64,000 bases of DNA. It comes from Haliea alexandrii (GTDB taxonomy: Bacteria; Pseudomonadota; Gammaproteobacteria; Pseudomonadales; Halieaceae). The DNA is taken from the NCBI RefSeq assembly GCF_003719295.1, contig NZ_RFLW01000003.1:1-64000 (forward strand), written 5' to 3'. Made by a program: the position numbers and the translations under genes. Each line of letters begins with the position of its first letter. Position 1 is the stretch's first letter. Under the pieces are notes generated by a model. The model made no database searches. It was not told the DNA's origin and saw only the letters and a list, made by a program, of their open reading frames with translations. Below, piece after piece: positions 16,494-25,505 of this stretch.

Positions 16494-18896
16494 CTACCCG
16501 CCCCGCGTGAGCTCCTGCCGCATTAACTTGTGAATGCGCCGGTATTCGTCCAGCCAGGATTCGGGGTGCACAAAGCCGTGTGGGTCCAGCGGGTAAATCG
16601 CCATCTCGAAGTTTTCTTTTTTCAGTTCAATCAGGCGCTGCACCACCAGCACGGCATCCTGGAAAAACACGTTGTCGTCCTGCATGCCCGCCGCAATCAG
16701 CAAGGGCTTTTGCAGGTGTTGCACGTAGTTGATGGGGGAGCTGCGCTGGTAGGCTTCGGGGTCGATATCCGGCGTGTTCAGTATGTTCGCGGTGTACTCG
16801 TGTTCGTAGTGCATCCAGTCCGCCACCGGGCGCAGGGCGGCCCCCGCCGCGAACAGCTCGGGCTCCAGGAACAGCGCCATGAAGGTCATGAAGCCGCCGT
16901 AGGAGCCGCCGTAAATACCCACGCGACTGCGCTCCACGCCGTAGTTCGCCACCAGATAGTCGATGCCGTCCTTGAAGTCTTCCAGTTCCGGGCGCCCCAT
17001 GTTGCGGTAGATGGCGGTGCGCCAGTCTCGGCCATAGCCTTTGGAGGCCCGGTAGTCCATGTCGATAACCACAAAGCCCTCATTCGCCAGCAGGCTGTGG
17101 AACATGTACTCCCGAAAGTAGTAAGACCAGCCGCGGTGGGCGTTTTGCGTATAGCCCGCGCCGTGTACGAACATGACCGCCGGGTAACGCTCTCCCGCCG
17201 TATGGCCCGGCGGCAGGTAGATATTGCTGTAGATGGGCCTGTCATGGTGCGAGGACGGCACGGGCACAATCTGCGGTACCACCCAATCCACCGCCTTGAA
17301 TGCGGCGCTGACGGTGTCGGTCAGCTGACGTGCGGTAGCGCCCGGCGCAGTGGACTGCAGGTAGAGGTCCGGGTGCCGGTTGACGAAGGAGCGACTGAGT
17401 AACAGCTGCTCGCCGGAGGGCGCCAGCTGAAACGCGACCACGCCGTCGAGAAAGGTGAGCTGCTGCAACTCGCCACCGGCTGCGGGCACGCGGTACACGG
17501 CGTAGTTGCCGGGATGGCTGCGGTTGGCAACCAGGTAGAACCAGCGTGCATCGGGGCTCAGAACCGGCTCGCGCACCACGAAATCGCCTGAGGTAATAGC
17601 GCGGTGACGCCGGCTATCCAGCGATTTACGGTACAGCTGGGAGTAACCGGACTCTTCCGACAGGAACCACAGGGTGTTGCCATCGGGCATCCAGCCGAAG
17701 GCGTTGTGGTCGTAATTGATCCAGGCGGAGTCGGTGAGCCGATGCTGGTTGTGCAGCTTGCCGGTCTCCGGGGTGAGCGTGGCCAGCCAGCGGTCCTTGT
17801 TGTCGCGGCTGTGCAGTTGCAATGCCGCCAGCGTGCCCTGCGCGTTCCACACAATCGCTTTCACTTCCAGCGGGCGCTGTTCGGGCGCCTGCAGTGCGGC
17901 CTCCACCGCGCTGCGCTCGGCACCTTGCTCAACGTGCCAGGCCAGGGCCGAGCGGCGCAGCGCTGCCAGCGGGTCCGTGTTGAAGCCGGGCAGGGCTGCG
18001 TAATCCAGCGTTTGCACGCTGCCCTGCGCAAGGTCGACCAGTAGCAGCGTGTGCGGCGCCGGCATGTTGCGCCCTACCCGTGTGCGCACGTCGCGCACGC
18101 CGGTGTAGCCCTCGGCGGTGACATAGTTCGGCATACGGCCCGCCTCGCCAGTCTCCCAGCTTGCACGGTGCACCACGAGCAGCAGGTGGCGGCCCGTGGG
18201 CGACAGTGAGCGGCGCACCTCCACCCAGTCATCACCCAGGTAGATCGGCGAGGGCGCGGCCTGAGGATTCTCTCGCGCCTGTGCGGCGCGCAGATCGGCT
18301 TTCTCCCGCGCCTGATCGGCCTCACGCCGCAAGGTAGACAGGTTGCGCAGCTGCTGCTCGCGCAGGGCATCAAAGGCCTCGCTTGCTGCGGGGTCTGCGC
18401 TGAAGCGCAGATCTGCCGGCTGGGCGGTGAGCCCGGTTTCCAGGTTGTGTATGAGGTAGTGACCGTCCTGCTGGTACGCCAGGCGGCTGCCCTCTGCCAT
18501 CCACTGCAGCGCAGTTTCCGCCGCGGTGGTACGGGTGAGCTGGCGGATGGCCCCCGCCGGCAGCGCGCGCACATACACATCGCCGTTGGCCAGCCAGGCC
18601 ACGCGCGTGCGAGCCGCGTTGTAAACCCGTGTACGGTTGCTGCTGGTGACGGCATCGCCAAGCGTCAGGCGTTCTGGCTCGTCCCCTGCAAGCGGCAGCC
18701 GCCAGGTGTCTTGCAGCGTCGAATCGAGCCGCTTCTGGCGGTAATACACCGCCCGCTCGTCATCGCCCCAATAGGCCTCGGTGGGCGGGTTACCGATCCA
18801 GTCGGGGTCGGCCATGATCTGTTCCAGGTCAGGCACGCCTGCCAGCGCAGCGGAAGTGCCCAGTGCCGCCAGCAGTGCGGTCAATCGCGTTTTCAC
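16494..18896 (-). CDS. S9 family (prolyl oligopeptidase/DPP-like) secreted peptidase
   Basis: 800 residues from the GTG at 18896, placed by the AAGGAG ribosome binding site 7 bp upstream and the signal peptide that follows (TRLTALLAALGTSAALAG). A beta-propeller occupies roughly residues 40-530. The C-terminal alpha/beta hydrolase has the nucleophile motif YGGSYGGFMTF, the acid in GMQDDNVFFQDA and the histidine in DPHGFVHPESW. Such enzymes cleave short peptides, often after proline or dipeptides, in the periplasm. It follows the ADP-ribosylglycohydrolase gene by 16 bp, so the two are probably co-transcribed. Confidence 0.88.
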   Translation of the reverse strand: MKTRLTALLAALGTSAALAGVPDLEQIMADPDWIGNPPTEAYWGDDERAVYYRQKRLDSTLQDTWRLPLAGDEPERLTLGDAVTSSNRTRVYNAARTRVAWLANGDVYVRALPAGAIRQLTRTTAAETALQWMAEGSRLAYQQDGHYLIHNLETGLTAQPADLRFSADPAASEAFDALREQQLRNLSTLRREADQAREKADLRAAQARENPQAAPSPIYLGDDWVEVRRSLSPTGRHLLLVVHRASWETGEAGRMPNYVTAEGYTGVRDVRTRVGRNMPAPHTLLLVDLAQGSVQTLDYAALPGFNTDPLAALRRSALAWHVEQGAERSAVEAALQAPEQRPLEVKAIVWNAQGTLAALQLHSRDNKDRWLATLTPETGKLHNQHRLTDSAWINYDHNAFGWMPDGNTLWFLSEESGYSQLYRKSLDSRRHRAITSGDFVVREPVLSPDARWFYLVANRSHPGNYAVYRVPAAGGELQQLTFLDGVVAFQLAPSGEQLLLSRSFVNRHPDLYLQSTAPGATARQLTDTVSAAFKAVDWVVPQIVPVPSSHHDRPIYSNIYLPPGHTAGERYPAVMFVHGAGYTQNAHRGWSYYFREYMFHSLLANEGFVVIDMDYRASKGYGRDWRTAIYRNMGRPELEDFKDGIDYLVANYGVERSRVGIYGGSYGGFMTFMALFLEPELFAAGAALRPVADWMHYEHEYTANILNTPDIDPEAYQRSSPINYVQHLQKPLLIAAGMQDDNVFFQDAVLVVQRLIELKKENFEMAIYPLDPHGFVHPESWLDEYRRIHKLMRQELTRGG

Positions 18897-18912
18897 AACT
18901 ATGCTCCTTGAG

Positions 18913-19995
18913 TCAGAACGCGGGATAGCGCTGCAGCACGGCTGCATCCGGCTGCCAATCCACGCAGTCAAGCAGGTCGTCGGCCACCTGGGTGATGACA
19001 TCGCGCAGCTCCAGCGGGTCCAGCAGGCTGGCGGGAATGGCCTCCTCCCCCCAGTGGGCGCCGAGCAGGTTGCCGGCGATGGCGCCAGTGGAGTCGGAAT
19101 CGCCATCGTGATTCACGGCAATCACCAGCGCCTCGTGTAGGTCCGTCGCCACCAGCGCGCAGTACACCGCTATGGCCAGTGCTTCCTCGGCCACCCAGCC
19201 CTCGCCGAGTTGGGCAACAGCTTCGGCATAGGGTACGTCAGTTGACGCGAGGTCTGCCGCACGCTCCAGGGCCGCTATGGTTTCGTCCGCATCCAGCTGG
19301 CCGGCCAGATTGTCCAAGGCTACCGCCAGCGCATCATCCATGTCACCGCCGTCGCGGAGGGTGCTGATCATGGCGGCCATGGCGCCGCCAGCGAACCAGC
19401 CGCTGGGGTGGCCGTGGGTGAGTGCCGAGAGCTCACAGCCCAGCGTAAAGGCTTCTTCTGCAGAATCGGCAAACAGGCCAACGGGGGCCATGCGCATGAC
19501 GCCACCACAACCTTTACTGTTGTTGCGGGCCGGGTCACCCGGCGTTTCCGTATCACGCAGGGCGCTCAGGCAGGTCATCCCCGGGCCGCGTCGGCTGTGC
19601 AGCGCTGGCACCTCATACAGCCAGCCGCTGTCCGGGTGCAGGGGGTCGAGGTGAAACCGGTTGCCTTGCGCCTGCGTTAGCAGCCAACGCTGGTAGGCCC
19701 AGGCGGTGACCTGCGAATACTCGATCAGCCCGGTTTGCCGGTAACGCATGAGGCCGCGAATCAGGCCCTCGGCAGTGAACAGCGTCATCTGCGTGTCGTC
19801 GGTGATGGCGCAGGGCAAGCCGTAAGCCGGCGCATAGTGACGAATACCGCCCTCGCCGAAGCAGGAAATCATGGTCGCCCGACTGTCGAACTCCACAGCA
19901 GCACCCAGCGCATCGCCGGCGGCGCCCGCCAGCAGGCAACCGCGAAAACGGCTGCGCAGCGTCGGCGTGGAATGTGTATAAAAGTCTGTAGACAT
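18913..19995 (-). CDS. ADP-ribosylglycohydrolase (DraG-like) family protein
   Basis: 360 residues from the ATG at 19995. Family motifs are GCLLAGAAGDALGAAVEF near 20, TDDTQMTLFTAEGL near 65 and the metal-binding HDGDSDSTGAIAGNLLGA near 305, where the aspartates hold the dinuclear magnesium centre. These enzymes remove ADP-ribose from proteins or small molecules. The catalytic residues look intact. The gene precedes the S9 peptidase on the same strand and is divergent from the ATP-grasp gene, with 180 bp between them that should hold both promoters. Confidence 0.88.
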   Translation of the reverse strand: MSTDFYTHSTPTLRSRFRGCLLAGAAGDALGAAVEFDSRATMISCFGEGGIRHYAPAYGLPCAITDDTQMTLFTAEGLIRGLMRYRQTGLIEYSQVTAWAYQRWLLTQAQGNRFHLDPLHPDSGWLYEVPALHSRRGPGMTCLSALRDTETPGDPARNNSKGCGGVMRMAPVGLFADSAEEAFTLGCELSALTHGHPSGWFAGGAMAAMISTLRDGGDMDDALAVALDNLAGQLDADETIAALERAADLASTDVPYAEAVAQLGEGWVAEEALAIAVYCALVATDLHEALVIAVNHDGDSDSTGAIAGNLLGAHWGEEAIPASLLDPLELRDVITQVADDLLDCVDWQPDAAVLQRYPAF

Positions 19996-20175
19996 AGCAT
20001 TTCTCGCGATTTTCCGGTGGCCCAGCATAGTCAAAACCGGCGGTGGGAAAAAGCCTGCCGTGCGCCCCCAAATGTGAAGCGCGGTCAAATACTGTAGACT
20101 GGTCGGTTCTTCATCGGGTTTGCCCTCAACACTCCGCGGCAAACCTTTCACTTCGCCGACCATGGGAGGCGCATC

Positions 20176-21399
20176 ATGGACAAAGATCCGCAAAAAGGGT
20201 ACATCGCCCTGCTGGGCTGGAGCCTGAACGCAGTAGAAGCCGCAGAAAATTTTGACCGACGCTATGTTGTCGTCGCACCGGAATGGGCTGAAGAGTACTG
20301 CCAACAACACAATATCCCCTATGTTTCCTGGAACTTCGAGCGCCTCAACGACCGCTCCCTGGAAATCGCCGAAACACTGAAGTCCATGGGCGTAGACGTT
20401 GCTGTCCCGCTGTACGAAGAAACCGTGGAATGGGCCGGAGCCATCAATTCGGTGCTGCTGGACAACCCGCGCCTGTACGGCCAGTCGCTGTTGCTGCGCG
20501 ACAAGGCACTGATGAAGCGCCGCGCGCAACTGGGCGGCATTCGCGTGGGTATCTTTGAGGAGGCCCACGACAAGGCCGATGTCATCCGTTTTCTGAAACG
20601 CGTCAACCAGACGCTGCTGAAACTCGACGGTGACCCCAACGACCCCATTCACCTCAAGGCTTTCGACAAGGCAGGCTGCCTGGGCCACCGGGTGATTCGC
20701 ACGCCCGATGAAGTGGATTCGATTCCGGACGAGGAATTCCCGGTGCTGATGGAGTCCCACCTGGATGGCTGGGAATTTGCGGTGGAAGCCTGGATTCACA
20801 ACGGGAAAATCGCCTTCCTCAACATTTCCGAATACGTCACCCTGGGGTACTCGGTGTTTGTACCGGCATCGCCAGACCTCGAAGCCTACCGTGCGCAGAT
20901 CACCGCCCAGATCGAAAAGCTCATCAAAGCCTTCGATATCGAGTTTGGCCTGATTCACCCGGAATATTTCGTAACCAGTGATGGCGAAATGTACTTCGGC
21001 GAAGTCGCCTATCGTCCGCCCGGCTTCAAGGTGTTCGAACTGCTGGAGCGGGTCTACGGTTTCAACGCCTACCAGGCCAGCATGCTGGTGTTTGACCCCA
21101 ACGCGACTACCGAGGAAGTCGCGGCATTCTTTCCCCGGGAAATTGAGGACGCCAACGGCTACGCGGGCTGTTTCGGGGTGTACCCGCGCCGCCGCGTGGT
21201 CAGCACACTGGAAATTCCGCAGGAAGTGGAAGATCATCCCTACTTTGAGTCGCACGAGCTGACGCCGCCGCTGGAAGAGACCGTCACCAAGCGCACCGCT
21301 TTCGGTACGCACTGGGGCCTGGTGTACTTCAAGGGGCCGGACGCACACCAGTTACGCGACCTGCTCAAACATCAGGAAGACCTCGACTACTATGTCTAG
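20176..21399 (+). CDS. ATP-grasp superfamily ligase
   Basis: 407 residues with a GGGAGG ribosome binding site. The N-terminal Rossmann-like part (YIALLGWSLNAVEAAENF) resembles the pre-ATP-grasp domain. The ATP-grasp core includes LLRDKALMKRRAQLGGI near 110, LLKLDGDPNDPIHLKAF, and the metal-binding end PEYFVTSDGEMYFGEVAYRPPG near 270. These enzymes couple ATP to joining a carboxylate and an amine or similar nucleophile through an acyl phosphate. The substrates cannot be predicted. It is followed after 18 bp by a large predicted cysteine peptidase, so it may be part of a peptide- or amide-forming pathway. Confidence 0.8.
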   Translation: MDKDPQKGYIALLGWSLNAVEAAENFDRRYVVVAPEWAEEYCQQHNIPYVSWNFERLNDRSLEIAETLKSMGVDVAVPLYEETVEWAGAINSVLLDNPRLYGQSLLLRDKALMKRRAQLGGIRVGIFEEAHDKADVIRFLKRVNQTLLKLDGDPNDPIHLKAFDKAGCLGHRVIRTPDEVDSIPDEEFPVLMESHLDGWEFAVEAWIHNGKIAFLNISEYVTLGYSVFVPASPDLEAYRAQITAQIEKLIKAFDIEFGLIHPEYFVTSDGEMYFGEVAYRPPGFKVFELLERVYGFNAYQASMLVFDPNATTEEVAAFFPREIEDANGYAGCFGVYPRRRVVSTLEIPQEVEDHPYFESHELTPPLEETVTKRTAFGTHWGLVYFKGPDAHQLRDLLKHQEDLDYYV

Positions 21400-21417
21400 C
21401 ACTAAGCAACGCTGGCG

Positions 21418-23424
21418 GTGACGGCAGAAAGCGACAAACTGAACGGCCTGCTGGCCATGCTGGACGAGGCCACCGCCCTGCTGGCGGCGGCGCGGGACTT
21501 CGCCAAGCCCGGCAAACTGCCGCGCGTGCTGGATACGGCGCGGCGGGTGATGGTGCTGCCGGGTGGCTGCGCCGCCGTAGCTGCGCGCGCGCAAGCGATT
21601 GAACAAGCCGGGGTGTTTGCCGGCTCCGACTGGGCCACGCCGCAAATTCTGGTGCCCGCCCTCACGCCGCATTCGTTGGGCAGTGCCGATGCCCACACGG
21701 TGGTCATCGAGGCGCTATCGGAATTGCGCTTGTTGAGTGTGGCCCTGGGCGAGTACCGTCACCCACAGTTGCCCGCAGAGCAGGCACACCACTACCTCAC
21801 CCAGGTGATCGCCATCAACCTGCACCTGCTCTTCGGCGCGCCCACCGAGGCGGAACGGGCCACCCAGGGCAAGCTGGCGCAGCTGCCGCGCAATCTCTTC
21901 AACTACCTTACCGAGCGCATCGGCTACGAACATGTGATCGACCAGCTGATCGACGAGATCTGGCGCATGCTGCAGCAGCGGCCCATCCAGGTGGACAGCG
22001 TCAAACACATGATCACCCAGATCGCCAGCTGCCAGGCGAACCCGGATATCGACCTGGGTAGCAGTGGCCAGGGTGCCAACCGCCTGGTGAGTGCCCTGTT
22101 CAGCCCCACCCGCGGCTGTGCCGAGGACCCCGGTGTGACGGTGTACCTTGAGCGCCTGCAGAGCATGGACCCGAGCGGCTTGCAGAGTGAGGCGATCGGT
22201 TGCGCGCGCGCCATGCACGACACTGGCCTGGTGTCGCCCTACCACGCCGTTCTGCTGCGCTTCCTGCTGGAACAGAACGACCACCTGCTGGCAGAAGCGC
22301 TGGGGCTTTCCGCCACTGGCCGCGATTGCCTGCTCTGTTACCGCGACCTGGTGCATGCGCTGATTCACGGCTGTGTGCAGCCGGATACGGCGCAGGCGGT
22401 GTACGGTCTGGCCCTGATGCTGGAACGCGGTATTCTCTATCAGCCCGCCGCCGCGCCCGCCCTGCTGCGCCAGCTGGGGTTGCAGCTGTCGGCGGCATCC
22501 CGGGAACGCCTGGCACTGGCTTACGGCGCCAACGTATCGCCCCGCGCCCGGCTGCTGGAAGGCGTACTGTGCATGCTCGGGCAGCCACTGGGCGTAGGCC
22601 AGGGCAACAACCCGACCTGCCAGTCGGCCCGCGCCCTGTCCATGTGGGCGTACAGCGACCCGGACTACCTGTTGCAGATGGTCGCCTGGGCAGCGCGGGA
22701 CAACGAGATCATCATGCATTTTGAAGGGCAGCCGATATCTTCCAACGACAGCGAGGGCGGACTTGCCGCCACCCTGCCACTGGACCTGGATCCGGTATCA
22801 CTGCTGGTGGTGCCACACCTGGACCGCATCTACGCGGAAATGGGGCGCCGCTGCCTCGGCCGCGAAGGTGACCCGCACCGCTGGGTCAACCCCGAGTTTC
22901 ACGGCTGGTGGTCCGGCCGCGGCTTTCGTATCAACGTGGATGTCGCCAGCGGACAACTGGCCGACCTGGACGCCTTTCTGCGCCACTTCTATGCGAGCTA
23001 CCATCCCTACTATAATGGTGGCCTGCCAGTGATCCACCCGCAGCCTGCTGGCATCGCCGTCACCGACAGCGCCGCGCGTTTTGTTGGCTGGCATGCCATC
23101 ACACTGCTGCGTGTGAACATCGACCCAGGCAACACCATGCGTGTGTATTTCTACAACCCGAACAACGACAGCGGCCAGGACTGGGGCGATGGCGTGAAAG
23201 TGAGCACAGCCGGCAACGGCGAACGCTTTGGCGAATCATCCCTGCCCTTTGAGGAGTTCCTCTCCCGCCTGTACATCTTTCATTACGACCCGCTGGAGCC
23301 CGGCGCGCTGGCGGACGTGGCGCAGGAAGAGCTGGACCGCGTGACCGGCCTGGTGCACCGCAGCTGGGGCGCAGATCGCATCCCGCCCACGGCGCTGCAG
23401 GCGAGCGTAAGCCCGCATGCTTGA
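21418..23424 (+). CDS. Unrecognised protein with a papain-like Gln-Cys-His-Asn signature
   Basis: 668 residues from a GTG with a weak ribosome binding site. The first ~390 residues are alanine/leucine-rich and helical, resembling a repeat scaffold. The C-terminal part shows GQGNNPTCQSARALSMW: Gln395 lies six residues before Cys401, the exact Gln19-Cys25 spacing of papain. GWHAITLL provides His559 and YFYNPNNDSGQDWGDG provides Asn580 or Asn582 with a following DWG, similar to the asparagine and tryptophan-glycine region of papain-fold enzymes. So a cysteine peptidase or transglutaminase-like activity is plausible. There is no signal peptide. It lies between an ATP-grasp ligase and a fatty acid hydroxylase (8-base overlap with the latter). 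No family name is assigned. Confidence 0.6.
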   Translation: MTAESDKLNGLLAMLDEATALLAAARDFAKPGKLPRVLDTARRVMVLPGGCAAVAARAQAIEQAGVFAGSDWATPQILVPALTPHSLGSADAHTVVIEALSELRLLSVALGEYRHPQLPAEQAHHYLTQVIAINLHLLFGAPTEAERATQGKLAQLPRNLFNYLTERIGYEHVIDQLIDEIWRMLQQRPIQVDSVKHMITQIASCQANPDIDLGSSGQGANRLVSALFSPTRGCAEDPGVTVYLERLQSMDPSGLQSEAIGCARAMHDTGLVSPYHAVLLRFLLEQNDHLLAEALGLSATGRDCLLCYRDLVHALIHGCVQPDTAQAVYGLALMLERGILYQPAAAPALLRQLGLQLSAASRERLALAYGANVSPRARLLEGVLCMLGQPLGVGQGNNPTCQSARALSMWAYSDPDYLLQMVAWAARDNEIIMHFEGQPISSNDSEGGLAATLPLDLDPVSLLVVPHLDRIYAEMGRRCLGREGDPHRWVNPEFHGWWSGRGFRINVDVASGQLADLDAFLRHFYASYHPYYNGGLPVIHPQPAGIAVTDSAARFVGWHAITLLRVNIDPGNTMRVYFYNPNNDSGQDWGDGVKVSTAGNGERFGESSLPFEEFLSRLYIFHYDPLEPGALADVAQEELDRVTGLVHRSWGADRIPPTALQASVSPHA

Positions 23425-24310
23425 GGAGATTCTGCAGGACGACCTGAGCCTGTTCGCCCTGCCCCTGTACCTGGCAGCCGTGTTACTGGAGGCCTGGCAC
23501 GCCCAGCGCCACCAATTGGGCCGCTACCGGCTGGGCGACACGCTGGCGTCTTTTTCCATGCTCGCGGCGTCCGCGATCGTCGAACTCCTGCCCCGCCTGC
23601 TGGCGCTCACGGCATTTGTTTACCTGCACGAGATTAGCCCGCTGCGCGATGTGATCGCTCGCCAGTGGTGGGCGTGGCTGTTGCTGTTTGTGCTCGATGA
23701 TTTCACCTACTACTGGTTCCACCGTGCGAACCACGAGGTGCGCCTGCTGTGGGCGGGCCACGTCAACCACCACTCATCGCAGTACCTGAATTTCGGTACT
23801 GCGCTGCGCCAGGGTGTGGGTGAGCGCGTGCACAAGTTCCTGTTCTGGATGTGGCTGCCGCTGCTGGGCTTCGATCCGGCGATGATCATCACCGTCATCA
23901 GCCTGAACCTGTTTTACCAGTTCTGGATACACACCCGCGCCGTGGGCAAACTGCACCCGTGGATCGAGGCCGTGTTCAACACCCCCTCCCACCACCGGGT
24001 ACACCACGGTTCCAACGTGCGCTATCTGGACCGCAACCACGGCGGTGTGCTGATTATCTGGGACCGGCTGTTCGGCACTTTCGCCGACGAGCGCGACGAC
24101 GAGCCTGTGGTCTACGGGCTAACCAGCAACATCGAGTCAGACAACCCGTGGACCGTGCTCAGCCATGAATATCGCGCCATCTGGCGTGACCTCAAGCGCT
24201 CGCACCGTTGGGGCGACCGCCTGCGCATACTCTTTCTGGCGCCGGGCTGGTCGGCGGATGGTCCCGACAAGCGCGCCTCCACGCTGCGCGCGCAGGCGGG
24301 TATCCACTAG
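23417..24310 (+). CDS. Sterol desaturase/fatty acid hydroxylase family di-iron membrane enzyme
   Basis: 297 residues with about four membrane helices. The histidine clusters that bind the di-iron centre are complete: YYWFHRANHE near 100, GHVNHHSSQY near 117, and NTPSHHRVHHGSN near 190. Such enzymes hydroxylate or desaturate lipid chains or sterol-like molecules using O2. The gene overlaps the preceding one by 8 bases. Its TAG stop overlaps the TAG stop of the convergent CBS-domain gene through the palindromic CTAG at 24307-24310. Confidence 0.88.
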   Translation: MLEEILQDDLSLFALPLYLAAVLLEAWHAQRHQLGRYRLGDTLASFSMLAASAIVELLPRLLALTAFVYLHEISPLRDVIARQWWAWLLLFVLDDFTYYWFHRANHEVRLLWAGHVNHHSSQYLNFGTALRQGVGERVHKFLFWMWLPLLGFDPAMIITVISLNLFYQFWIHTRAVGKLHPWIEAVFNTPSHHRVHHGSNVRYLDRNHGGVLIIWDRLFGTFADERDDEPVVYGLTSNIESDNPWTVLSHEYRAIWRDLKRSHRWGDRLRILFLAPGWSADGPDKRASTLRAQAGIH

Positions 24311-25401
24311 CGGGGGCGATTCGGGGCCGGGATGTCCTCGTCATCTTCGCGCGCGGTACTGCCGAGCAGTTCCGCTTCGGATTCCACGGTGAGGTTTTGC
24401 AGGCGCTTTTTCCAGCGCCGTTTCGCGTGACGGCGCAGGTTGGGAATGTCATCGCTTTCGTCCATGATCGGCTGGCCTATCAGCGCCTCGATCACATCCT
24501 CCATGGTCACCACACCCAGCCAGCTGCCGTACTCGTCGTACACCAGAAACATGTGCTGGCGCTCGCGAATGAACCGCGTCATCACCGATTCCACGTTGGC
24601 GCGGTCCGTGACGATGGTGGCGGGCTTCATCAGGTTGGCCACCCGTTGCCCTTCGTCCGCGCGAATCACGTCGTGGCGAAACAGAATACCCAGCGGTGCC
24701 TCGTCCGCATCCAGTACCGGATAGCGCGAGAACTGGTGCTCCTGAATTTGCTCGATGAACTCGGCCACGGTCTGGTCCGGCGCCAGAGTCTGGCACACCA
24801 CGCGCGGGGTCATGATCTGGCGCACGTTGATCTCGTGCAGGTCGAGCACGTTGGAGATGACCCGCTGCTCATCCTCGTCGATCTTGTCCAGCTCACGGCC
24901 GAGTAGCGAGAGCGCCTTGATTTCCAGGCGTATGTCGTGCTCCGGCGGTTTGCCGCCAAACAGTTTCATGATCTGGTCGGACATCCAGATGGCCGGCTTC
25001 AGAATGAAAATCAGACCGTTGAGTATGGACGGCAGCGCCGGCGCCATGAGCACCCAATACCGGGCACCGATCGTTTTCGGCATGATCTCGGAAAACACCA
25101 GAATAAGCAGCGTCATAATGGCGGATGCAATACCGAGGAACCCATCGCCGTAGATTTTCACCACTTGCGCACCGACACCGGTGGCCCCCACTGTGTGTGC
25201 CACCGTGTTCAGGGTGAGAATGGCTGCCAGGGGCTGGTCAATGTGATCCTTCAGCACCTTCAGCTTTTCCCAGCGCTTGGGGTGTTCCTGTTTCTGCTGG
25301 GCGATGTAACTGGGGGTGATGGACAACAACGCCGCTTCCAGTATGGAGCACACAAAGGACACAGCGATGGACAGGATGGCAAAGGCGAGAAGCAGGCTCA
25401 T
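24307..25401 (-). CDS. CNNM/DUF21 and CBS domain membrane protein (hemolysin C-like family)
   Basis: 364 residues from the ATG at 25401. The N-terminal CNNM domain has 3-4 membrane helices and family motifs SILEAALLSITPSYIA, NTVAHTVGATGVGAQ and FSEIMPKTIGARY. A pair of CBS domains follows (about 200-320), with MTPRVVCQTL and VYDEYGSWLGVVTMEDVIEALIG. The C-terminal CorC domain is absent and replaced by a short basic tail. Members are implicated in divalent cation transport or resistance, probably Mg/Co. Expressed alone, convergent with the hydroxylase gene. Confidence 0.88.
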   Translation of the reverse strand: MSLLLAFAILSIAVSFVCSILEAALLSITPSYIAQQKQEHPKRWEKLKVLKDHIDQPLAAILTLNTVAHTVGATGVGAQVVKIYGDGFLGIASAIMTLLILVFSEIMPKTIGARYWVLMAPALPSILNGLIFILKPAIWMSDQIMKLFGGKPPEHDIRLEIKALSLLGRELDKIDEDEQRVISNVLDLHEINVRQIMTPRVVCQTLAPDQTVAEFIEQIQEHQFSRYPVLDADEAPLGILFRHDVIRADEGQRVANLMKPATIVTDRANVESVMTRFIRERQHMFLVYDEYGSWLGVVTMEDVIEALIGQPIMDESDDIPNLRRHAKRRWKKRLQNLTVESEAELLGSTAREDDEDIPAPNRPR

Positions 25402-25505
25402 GAATAACCGGTGGATTCCAGCAGCGGTTGGATCGGGGATAGGCTGGACTGTACGCACTTAACCCCATCGCGTCCAGCGCGATACACCGGGCACCTTGGC
25501 CTCCA

